Shown here: positions 1 through 4,992 of the stretch, piece by piece
How the letters are laid out: each line of letters starts with the position of its first letter
Numbering within the stretch: position 1 is the stretch's first letter
The notes under the pieces: generated by a model
Seen by the model: only the letters and a program-made list of their open reading frames with translations
What the model was told of the DNA's origin: nothing
Databases searched by the model: none
DNA from: an uncultured Collinsella sp.
Lineage (GTDB): Bacteria; Actinomycetota; Coriobacteriia; Coriobacteriales; Coriobacteriaceae
Direction: 5' to 3'
DNA length: 5,077 nucleotides
NCBI GenBank assembly: GCA_958346935.1
Contig: CATVTM010000109.1
Coordinates: 1 to 5,077 of the forward strand
Program-made: the position numbers and the translations under genes

Positions 1-5
1 AAGAC

Positions 6-31
6 GAAGGCCACATTAAGTGGCCTTCTTT
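6..31 (+). terminator. Intrinsic terminator of an upstream gene that ends before the window
   Basis: A perfect 9-bp stem (6-14 with 20-28, GAAGGCCAC/GTGGCCTTC) with a 5-base loop ATTAA is followed by a short T-rich run (TTCTTT). It most likely ends a plus-strand gene lying before base 1. The T tract is short, so efficiency may be modest. The same hairpin architecture recurs in inverted orientation at 279-301, so it is also part of a repeat unit. Confidence 0.6.
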
Positions 32-32
32 G

Positions 33-56
33 CGTGCGGAACTCGCGATAAACCTT
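33..56 (+). repeat. Terminator-linked repeat tail, copy A (24 bases)
   Basis: These 24 bases (beginning CGTGCGGAAC, ending ATAAACCTT) are perfectly matched by the reverse complement of 251-274. In both copies the tail starts exactly 4 bases after a 9-bp hairpin whose centre is CACATTAAGTG. Similarity continues weakly past base 56 (ATATCCGGCCCC here, GTATACGCCCGC in copy B). No gene or known element explains it. A hairpin-like CCCC/GGGG pairing (65-68 with 76-79) follows. Confidence 0.85.
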
Positions 57-82
57 ATATCCGGCCCCTCCGTCCGGGGACC

Positions 83-191
83 TTTCTGTATCGATATAGC
101 TTTTGAGCCGGTTTGGCGTCGACAACGTCCGGCAAGGTTGGCCAGCCTGCGTCGAATTTCCGGCGTGCTTTAGCTGAAAGAAAAAGATGGC
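83..191. other. Intergenic stretch, nothing recognised
   Basis: Bases 83-191 show no ORF with a ribosome binding site, no promoter pair I would trust and no strong structure. The only pairing noted is a weak 5-bp GCCGG/CCGGC (107-111 with 129-133). The open frames crossing here run through the repeats and look accidental. Confidence 0.5.
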
Positions 192-212
192 ATGCGGAGC
201 TTTGCTCCGCAT
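192..212. repeat. Short perfect hairpin (9-bp stem, 3-base loop)
   Basis: ATGCGGAGC (192-200) pairs with GCTCCGCAT (204-212) around a TTT loop. On the minus strand the stem is followed, after a few bases, by a T-rich run (CTTTTTCTTTC, complement of about 176-187). It could therefore be a weak minus-strand terminator, but the gap to the T run makes that uncertain. Confidence 0.4.
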
Positions 213-223
213 TTGGGATGGGA

Positions 224-359
224 GCCCCTCGGGAGCGGGCGGGCGTATACAAGGTTTATCGCGAGTTCCGCACGAGCCGGAGAGCACTTAATGTGCTCTC
301 CGTGCGAGCAGGACTGTAGAGCAGGAAACCTTGTATACGCCCGCCCGCTCCCGAGGGGC
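224..359. repeat. 34-bp perfect inverted repeat flanking a 68-base core
   Basis: The left arm 224-257 (starting GCCCCTCGGGAG) is the exact reverse complement of the right arm 326-359, 34 of 34 bases. The 68-base core (258-325) contains a 10-bp hairpin (278-287 with 293-302, loop TTAAT). The arms contain a GTATAC palindrome. I see no convincing target-site duplication next to the arms and no coding capacity, so a MITE is possible but unsupported. An alternative is two head-to-head copies of the terminator-linked repeat sharing one hairpin. Confidence 0.85.
251..301 (-). repeat. Terminator-linked repeat, copy B (hairpin plus 24-base tail, inverted)
   Basis: Read on the minus strand, this copy has a 9-bp stem (301-293 with 287-279), loop ATTAA, a 4-base spacer (GGCT) and the same 24-base tail as at 33-56. 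Compared with copy A, the stem differs at three pairs and both partners change each time. The paired structure is therefore conserved while its sequence drifts. The central CACATTAAGTG is identical in both copies. No T run follows on either strand, so this copy is not a standard terminator. Confidence 0.75.
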
Positions 360-418
360 ATCTCTCATGCAAAAACTTTTGTTGGGTAAAGTCCGAGGTC
401 AGTGGCGTTTTATACCGA

Positions 419-442
419 GAATTTCAAAAAAGTTGAAAATTC
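419..442. promoter_or_regulatory. A/T-rich imperfect palindrome upstream of the cstA promoter
   Basis: GAATTTCAA (419-427) and TTGAAAATTC (433-442) are inverted arms with one bulged A and a 5-base spacer. They end 14 bases before the -35 box. The position fits an activator site or an UP-like A/T tract. No regulator can be named from sequence. Confidence 0.35.
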
Positions 443-456
443 ATTACAAATTTGCG

Positions 457-485
457 TTGACTTTAGGTAACTAAAGTTTCATACT
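457..485 (+). promoter_or_regulatory. Sigma-70-type promoter for the cstA leader
   Basis: The -35 box is TTGACT (457-462) and the -10 box is CATACT (480-485), with an optimal 17-base spacer. Transcription would start near 492, giving a leader of about 235 bases before cstA. No comparable promoter is visible in the 35 bases between the leader terminator and cstA, so this is the best candidate promoter for the transporter. Confidence 0.7.
460..477. promoter_or_regulatory. Palindromic operator candidate inside the promoter spacer
   Basis: ACTTTAG (460-466) and CTAAAGT (471-477) form a perfect 7-bp inverted repeat around GTAA. It overlaps the end of the -35 box and fills the spacer. A protein bound here would block RNA polymerase, the classic repressor position. 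The TTAGG half-site vaguely recalls metal-regulator (DtxR/MntR-type) boxes, but the match is too loose to assign one. Confidence 0.5.
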
Positions 486-556
486 GCTTTTCATCCACTG
501 GGGGATGTGAACACGCACGGATCGTTCGCATCATGATTGAAGAGGATTTCTTAGAC

Positions 557-601
557 ATGTTCACGCATCAGCTAAACATTATCAGCGTAGTAATTATCTG
601 A
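557..601 (+). CDS. Branched-chain amino acid leader peptide (14 aa)
   Basis: The ORF reads MFTHQLNIISVVII followed by TGA. Six of the last seven residues are Ile or Val, the signature of leader peptides that sense charged tRNA by ribosome stalling (as in ilv operons). A Shine-Dalgarno-like AGAGGA (541-546) lies 10 bases before the ATG. The valines use tandem GTA and the leucine uses CTA; I saw no in-frame GTA in the downstream transporter gene, so these codons are probably slow here. An in-frame ATG at 533 would give 22 aa (adding MIEEDFLD) but lacks a good ribosome binding site. The Ile/Val codons (578-598) lie in the loop of hairpin P2, and the stop codon falls within its 3' arm, as expected for an attenuator. 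The product is probably not functional after translation. Confidence 0.65.
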   Translation: MFTHQLNIISVVII

Positions 602-652
602 TGCGGGTTAGCACATACAGCTAGCCCGTACGATAACGGGCGGCTGATGAAG

Positions 653-691
653 ATGAGGGCCGTCGAGCGCAACCGACGGCCCTCATTTTTT
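653..691 (+). terminator. Leader terminator (attenuator) upstream of cstA
   Basis: A perfect 13-bp GC-rich stem (653-665 with 674-686) with an 8-base loop is followed by TTTTTT (686-691). It lies between the only visible promoter and the cstA start, 35 bases before the ATG and just ahead of the AGGAGG site (714-719). The gap after it is too short to hold another obvious promoter. Reading through this terminator is therefore likely required for cstA expression. Confidence 0.9.
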
Positions 692-726
692 ATGTCTAGG
701 AAGTTCTTTTTAGAGGAGGAAATGTA

Positions 727-2616
727 ATGAACGGAGTTTTGCTCATGGTTGTGGCCGCGGCGGTGCTCGCCTGTGGCTATCTGGGCTACGGCCGCTGGCT
801 GGCCAACAAGTGGGGCGTTGACAAAGAGGCCCTCACGCCGGCCAAGCGCATGAAGGACGGCAAGAGCTTCTCGCCCGTCTCCGCCTTTACCGCGTTCTCG
901 CACCAGTTCAGCTCGATCTGCGGTGCTGGCCCTGTCACGGGTACGATCGTCGCCATGGCCTTTGGCTGGCTGCCCGTCGTGCTCTGGGTCCTCGTCGGCG
1001 GCATCTTCTTTGGCGCCGTCCACGACTTTGGTGCTCTGTACGCTTCGATGAAGAACAACGGCAAGTCGCTCGCTCAGCTCATCGAGAAGTACATCGGCAA
1101 GACCGGCCGTCGCCTGTTCCTGCTGTTCTGCTGGCTGTTCTGCATCATCGTCATCGCCGCCTTCACCGACATGGTCTGCAAGACGTTCATGTTCACCCCG
1201 GCCGTTGACGCTTCTGGTGCTGCTACCGGTGCCATAGACTTCACCAAGTCCTATGCCGCTGGCTGCGCTGGCACCATCTCCATCCTGTTCACCTTCGTCG
1301 CTATCGCCTTTGGTTGGGCCCAGAAGAAGTTCAACCTCACCGGTGCCGCCGAGTTCGTCACCGGCGTGGTCCTCATGGTTCTCATGTTCGCCGTCGGTAT
1401 GCAGTTCCCGGTCTACCTGGATAAGTTCCAGTGGTTCGCCGTCGTCATGGTCTACCTGGTCTTTGCTGGCGCCATGCCCATCCAGATGCTCAAGACCCCG
1501 CGTGACTACCTCACTTCCATCATGATGATCGTCATGATCGTTTGCGCTGTCCTCGGCATCGTCGTCCTGGGCGTCAACGGTCAGGCCACTATCACCGCTC
1601 CGGTCTTCACCGGCTTCTCCACTGCCTCCGGCATGATGTTCCCGGTCCTGTTCGTCTCCGTCGCTTGCGGTGCTCTCTCCGGTTTCCACAGCCTCGTTTC
1701 TTCCGGCACCTCTTCTAAGCAGGTCGAGAAGGAGCAGGACGCCGTCAAGGTCGGTTACGGCGCCATGATCGTCGAGTCCTTCGTCGGCATCCTTGCCATC
1801 ATCGTCGCCGGCATCATGTTCTCCGACATGAACACCGCCGGTACCGGCGCCCTCAACGCCGGTGTCGCTTCCACCCCGTTCCAGATCTTCGCCGCTGGCA
1901 TCTCCCGCGGTATGCAGGCCTTCGGTGTTGACGGCACGCTCGCTACCGTCTTTATGACCATGAACGTCTCCGCTCTGGCCCTGACCTCACTCGACGCCGT
2001 CGCCCGCATCGCCCGCACTTCGTTCTCCGAGTTCTTTGCCCAGACCAACGACGCCCTGGCCATCGAGTCCAAGGCCGGTTACATGAAGGTCCTCGGCAAC
2101 CCCTGGTTCGCCACGGTCGTTACCCTGCTTCCCGGTCTCGCCCTCGCTTTTGGTGGCTATGCCAACATCTGGCCGCTCTTTGGTGCTTCCAACCAGCTGC
2201 TTGGCGGCATGACCATGATCACCCTCGCCGTGTTCTGCAAGTGCACCGGCCGCAAGGGCTGGATGCTCTACGTGCCCGTCGTCTTCCTGCTCTGCTGCAC
2301 CTTCACCTCGCTGGTCCAGAGCGCCATGGGCTGCATGGCCGCTGTCCAGGCTTACGGCTTCTTCGGCACCATCCCGGCTACCGCCACCACGGCCGCCGTC
2401 TCCGTCGCCGCCACCAAGGGCCTGCAGCTTGTCTTCGCCGTCCTGCTGATGGTCCTGGGCCTCATCGTCGCCGTCAACTGCCTCAAGGAGTTCTTCGGCA
2501 AGGAGGCCGGCTCCATGCCTGATGAGGAGCCCGAGTGGTCCGAGATGGGCAAGGCCGAGTACGGTCGCGCCACTGCCGCTGAAGCTCCTGCCGACGCCGA
2601 GGCCGCCAAGGCCTAG
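727..2616 (+). CDS. cstA: CstA-family carbon starvation / pyruvate-peptide transporter
   Basis: This is a 629-aa, very hydrophobic inner-membrane protein of the CstA family (CstA and BtsT/YjiY of E. coli import pyruvate; CstA has also been linked to peptide uptake). Family hallmarks are visible: an N-terminal helix at 1-20, GAGP at 66-69, VHDFGAL at 98-104, SGFHSLVSSGTSSKQ at 317-331 and WPLFGASNQLLGG at 482-494. I estimate well over ten membrane segments. The C-terminal ~40 residues (from about 590) form an acidic, Ala-rich cytoplasmic tail. The protein is somewhat shorter than the ~700-aa E. coli proteins. The start is fixed by AGGAGG (714-719) 7 bases before the ATG. The gene appears monocistronic, with its own leader/attenuator before it and a terminator 39 bases after it. 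Codon use is strongly biased (GTC, GCC, ATC, CTC), suggesting high expression. Family is certain; substrate is not readable from sequence. Confidence 0.95.
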   Translation: MNGVLLMVVAAAVLACGYLGYGRWLANKWGVDKEALTPAKRMKDGKSFSPVSAFTAFSHQFSSICGAGPVTGTIVAMAFGWLPVVLWVLVGGIFFGAVHDFGALYASMKNNGKSLAQLIEKYIGKTGRRLFLLFCWLFCIIVIAAFTDMVCKTFMFTPAVDASGAATGAIDFTKSYAAGCAGTISILFTFVAIAFGWAQKKFNLTGAAEFVTGVVLMVLMFAVGMQFPVYLDKFQWFAVVMVYLVFAGAMPIQMLKTPRDYLTSIMMIVMIVCAVLGIVVLGVNGQATITAPVFTGFSTASGMMFPVLFVSVACGALSGFHSLVSSGTSSKQVEKEQDAVKVGYGAMIVESFVGILAIIVAGIMFSDMNTAGTGALNAGVASTPFQIFAAGISRGMQAFGVDGTLATVFMTMNVSALALTSLDAVARIARTSFSEFFAQTNDALAIESKAGYMKVLGNPWFATVVTLLPGLALAFGGYANIWPLFGASNQLLGGMTMITLAVFCKCTGRKGWMLYVPVVFLLCCTFTSLVQSAMGCMAAVQAYGFFGTIPATATTAAVSVAATKGLQLVFAVLLMVLGLIVAVNCLKEFFGKEAGSMPDEEPEWSEMGKAEYGRATAAEAPADAEAAKA

Positions 2617-2655
2617 TCGGTCGGACGGGTTGAATCTCCCATCTATTTGACTCGG

Positions 2656-2694
2656 AAAGACCGGGTCCGCAATCAAGCGGCCCCGGTCTTTTTT
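2656..2694 (+). terminator. Intrinsic terminator of cstA
   Basis: The stem pairs 2656-2670 with 2677-2691, with a single T/C mismatch (2666/2681), a 6-base loop and a TTTTTT run (2689-2694). It begins 39 bases after the cstA stop and separates cstA from the following gene. The open frame of the next gene runs through it, which argues against a start upstream of here. Confidence 0.92.
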
Positions 2695-2735
2695 CTTGTG
2701 AGAACAGGTGGTGCAAGGGCGTTCTCGCAGATGTT

Positions 2736-2765
2736 TTGCGTGGATAGGCTCGTGCGTTGTACCAT
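2736..2765 (+). promoter_or_regulatory. Weak promoter candidate for the JetD-like gene
   Basis: TTGCGT (2736-2741) and TACCAT (2760-2765) with an 18-base spacer match the sigma-70 consensus at 3/6 and 4/6 positions. Transcription would begin near 2772, about 28 bases before the preferred GTG start. A strong terminator lies upstream, so some promoter is needed in this gap; this is the best I see. Confidence 0.4.
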
Positions 2766-2788
2766 ATGGACGTATATGTGTGCATATG
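2764..2788 (+). repeat. Three ATATG repeats phased at exactly 10 bases
   Basis: ATATG occurs at 2764-2768, 2774-2778 and 2784-2788. The first and third are full CATATG palindromes 20 bases apart. They lie on one face of the helix between the promoter candidate and the ribosome binding site of the JetD-like gene. That placement would suit an operator, but the motif is short and could be chance. Confidence 0.4.
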
Positions 2789-2799
2789 AAAGGGGCCCC

Positions 2800-4992
2800 G
2801 TGGCCAAGACGGTATATTCCGATAATCAAAACAATGTCGATGCTCTGGCTGAGCGCCTGAGCAGCCAGACGTCGCTTTCTGCTGAGCGTGCCAAGCTGGT
2901 TGCCTACGACCTGCTTTGCCGCAAGGCGCTCAAGATTAAGTCGAGTGCGCTGGCGCAGATTTTCCGCTCCGTCGATAAGGAATGCGACACCAAGGCGATG
3001 CGCGATGAGCTTATCGCGGCAAATATCGTGACCAAGATCGAGGGTAGCGGCATTAACGGGCGCCCGGCGTTCTATACCATCAATGCTGAGATCCGCGATG
3101 CCCAGGAGCAGCCTGCCGAGTCCGTCGAAGATTTTGTCGTCGAGGATTCCGCTGACGCGCCTGCTGTGGAAGAAGTTACTCCGCGTGAGCATGTCGATAC
3201 CGATGAGTTGCTCGATGAGAACGTCGTGCGCGCCTTTACGGCCAAGGCAGGACGCGGCGGTTTTGGCGGGGGTGGCAAGCGCGATGCGCAGCGCCGCGCC
3301 CAGCAGGAGCGCTTCCGTCGCGCCGTTGCTCAAAAGGGTGAGACGGATGCCGAGGCTGTTGAGAACGAGGTTGCTGCCAAGTCGCAGAAGCCCGCGAAGG
3401 AGCAAAAGCCCGTGGAGGCCCAAGAGCCCAAGCGTCGTCGCGGTGCTCACTTTAAGGCTGCGCAGCAGGATGTCGCGCGTGAGGTTGAAGAGCCTTCCGA
3501 GGTTGCAGACGATGTTGAGGAGTCTGCCAAGAGGGCTCCGGGTTCGTGCCGTCCCGGCCGCGGTTTTGCGGGACGCGCGTATCCCGTAAAGCGTCAGGAG
3601 AAGGGCGAGCCGGCTTCGACCGCTCAGGCCGAGAAGGCCGAACAAACCGAGAAAACCGTTGAGCCGGCGACTCGCGAGCAGAAGCCTGTTGAGCCGCAGC
3701 TTGAGGTTGATGCCGAGGCCAAGGGCCAGCAGCCTACTGATGAGCGGACGGAGCAGAGCGCGTCGAGCAAGCCTCGCCGCCGTCGCCATCGTGGGGGCCG
3801 CAGTTCCCATGCCGAGACTGCAGCCGAGAAGACCACGCCGCAGGACGAGGATGCGACTGCCGAGGTTTCTTCGGGGCAGCCTAAGCGCCAGCCGGCGAAG
3901 GAGAGCAAGTCCGATCGTCCGCAGAAGCAGGCGTCTATGCCAAAGCGCGAGCGCAATTTCCAAGGCGATTCTAAGCGCAAGTCTCAGAAGAAGCCGGAGT
4001 CTGCCGTAGCAGATACTGCTACCCAGCAGCCCGAGTCGGCCGTCCACGGCGAGGTATCGGCGTTTGCCCTTGCTCGCGTTTTGGGCAGGCAGCTGCTCAA
4101 AGTTGTCCCTACGCCTACGGCGCTCTCTAAGATCAAGGAGCAGCAGACACAGATCGTAAAGGTCGAGGGCAAGGACGGCAAAAAGGCTCCGCAGCGCACT
4201 CAGCACAACGAGATGTCCAACCGCAAGATTGCCGAGGAAATCGCAATCATCCAGGCTTGGATCGAGCAAAACCGAGGTGCCGATACGCCGGTTGCCTCGC
4301 GCCGCCAGCGTGCCTACCAGATTTTTAACGACGAGAAGGCTTTTGACGGCAAGCACGGTGAGCGCCTAATTCGGCGTATGACCGAAAAGGGCATCAGCAT
4401 GCAGGCGATTAAGGTCGCCCCCAACCGCCCCGTGCACTTTACGGGTTTCTTTACGCTGGGCGCCGACAAGCCGTTCATTATGGTTGAGAACCTGGATACC
4501 TACGACGAGATCGTCAAGCTGCTGCGAGGCCGCAAGCACGCCAAGCTCTTTGGCATCAAGGTGGGCGGCGTGATTTTTGGCGGCGGATGCAAGGCGAGCG
4601 TCTCGCATGCCCTGGACGATTATCTGGCCGAGATCGGCTATCGCTTTAACTACGTCTACTACGTGGGCGATATCGACCGCGAGGGCGCGCGCATCGTCGA
4701 GCAGGCCCGCAACGCCAACGTGGTTGAGATTCGCCTGCATGCCGGCATGTACCGCGCCATGCTCGCCGAGCACAAGCGTCGCGTGAAGGCCGGCGGAGAG
4801 TGCGAGCCCGCGGCTGCCAACCAGGGCGTGCCGCAGAACTTGGCGGCGACGATCAAAGACCTGCCCATGGTCACGCGCGTGCAGTTCCGCAACGTGCTGC
4901 GCGAGGGCGGGCGTATTCCGCAGGAGATCCTGATGACGGCCGACTATCGGGATGGCGACTCGGGAAGCTTCGACCGCATGCTGAACAATTAG
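2800..4992 (+). CDS. JetD-like (DUF2220) Toprim nuclease with long disordered linker
   Basis: This is a 730-aa protein. Residues ~12-95 look like a winged helix ending in a wing-like GSGINGRPAFYTI. Residues ~100-470 are rich in E, K, Q, P, A and R, are probably disordered, and carry basic patches (GRGGFGGGGKR 151-161, KRRRG 211-215, RRRRHRGGR 326-334). Residues ~472-730 resemble the JetD C-terminal half: the family motif region RAYQIFNDEKAF (504-515), then a Toprim fold with VEN (E563), VIFGGG (591-596) and GDIDREG (D624 and D626), giving the Glu and DxD metal ligands. JetD is the Toprim endonuclease of the Wadjet SMC system that cleaves plasmid DNA. No JetA, JetB or JetC lies here. Start choice: GTG 2800 has GAAAGGGG just upstream; ATG 2776 is possible but has a weaker site, and starts further upstream run into the cstA terminator. 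Homology is judged from motifs only; function is inferred and could instead concern RNA or chromosomal DNA. Confidence 0.8.
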   Translation: MAKTVYSDNQNNVDALAERLSSQTSLSAERAKLVAYDLLCRKALKIKSSALAQIFRSVDKECDTKAMRDELIAANIVTKIEGSGINGRPAFYTINAEIRDAQEQPAESVEDFVVEDSADAPAVEEVTPREHVDTDELLDENVVRAFTAKAGRGGFGGGGKRDAQRRAQQERFRRAVAQKGETDAEAVENEVAAKSQKPAKEQKPVEAQEPKRRRGAHFKAAQQDVAREVEEPSEVADDVEESAKRAPGSCRPGRGFAGRAYPVKRQEKGEPASTAQAEKAEQTEKTVEPATREQKPVEPQLEVDAEAKGQQPTDERTEQSASSKPRRRRHRGGRSSHAETAAEKTTPQDEDATAEVSSGQPKRQPAKESKSDRPQKQASMPKRERNFQGDSKRKSQKKPESAVADTATQQPESAVHGEVSAFALARVLGRQLLKVVPTPTALSKIKEQQTQIVKVEGKDGKKAPQRTQHNEMSNRKIAEEIAIIQAWIEQNRGADTPVASRRQRAYQIFNDEKAFDGKHGERLIRRMTEKGISMQAIKVAPNRPVHFTGFFTLGADKPFIMVENLDTYDEIVKLLRGRKHAKLFGIKVGGVIFGGGCKASVSHALDDYLAEIGYRFNYVYYVGDIDREGARIVEQARNANVVEIRLHAGMYRAMLAEHKRRVKAGGECEPAAANQGVPQNLAATIKDLPMVTRVQFRNVLREGGRIPQEILMTADYRDGDSGSFDRMLNN

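Larger units (their letters stand above)
492..691 (+). ncRNA. Structured attenuator leader RNA of cstA
   Basis: The leader contains several pairings. P1 is 504-512 with 524-532 (9 bp, one G-U). P2 is 564-571 with 598-605 (8 bp, perfect) and encloses the Ile/Val codons of a short leader ORF. P3 is 605-612 with 620-627 (8 bp, one G-U). P4 is 624-629 with 636-641 (6 bp). A 13-bp terminator follows at 653-686. P3 and P4 share 624-627 and cannot coexist. A candidate antiterminator pairs 639-644 with 659-664 (6 bp, one G-U), which would break the terminator stem and is itself excluded by P4. This suggests the following logic: a ribosome stalled on Ile/Val codons allows P3, which excludes P4 and permits the antiterminator, so cstA is read; a ribosome reaching the stop codon masks P3, so P4 and the terminator form. 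The antiterminator is weak by eye. I recognise no T-box or other known riboswitch. Confidence 0.65.

Noticed and set aside
55..389. Several 63-68 codon open frames on both strands
   Set aside because: They run through the inverted repeats and hairpins, have no ribosome binding site, and their translations mirror each other because of the repeat.
379..416. Alternative promoter TTGTTG ... TTATAC
   Set aside because: The spacer is about 25 bases, far too long, so the -10-like box is probably chance in an A/T-rich stretch.
492..691. T-box or c-di-GMP (GEMM) riboswitch in the cstA leader
   Set aside because: No T-box AGGGTGG-ACCGCG core is present. The CACGCAC string recalls the start of GEMM aptamers, but the rest of the aptamer core is missing. 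The Ile/Val-rich leader ORF explains the region better.
568..1689. A 373-codon minus-strand open frame opposite cstA
   Set aside because: It is an antisense shadow of cstA codons: Asp/Glu/Gly/His-rich with no recognisable domain and no start context.
2700..2726. GAGAAC...GTTCTC inverted repeat as a possible LexA (SOS) box
   Set aside because: The arms are 15 bases apart, whereas the LexA box of Gram-positive bacteria (GAAC-N4-GTTC) needs 4, so spacing rules it out.
2647..2799. Upstream extension of the JetD-like gene to TTG 2647 or ATG 2776
   Set aside because: From 2647 the frame runs through the cstA terminator and ahead of the likely promoter, so it is unlikely to be translated. ATG 2776 lies within a few bases of the predicted transcript start and has a weaker ribosome binding site than GTG 2800.
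1987..4356. A 789-codon open frame on the minus strand across the end of cstA and most of the JetD-like gene
   Set aside because: It is antisense to two well-supported genes, crosses the cstA terminator, and its translation is low-complexity Leu/Arg/Gly text with no domain. It arises from biased codon use on the plus strand.
2800..4992. A complete Wadjet (JetABCD) system
   Set aside because: Only a JetD-like protein is present. Upstream is a transporter gene with its own terminator, and the window ends 85 bases downstream, so a full system cannot be claimed.
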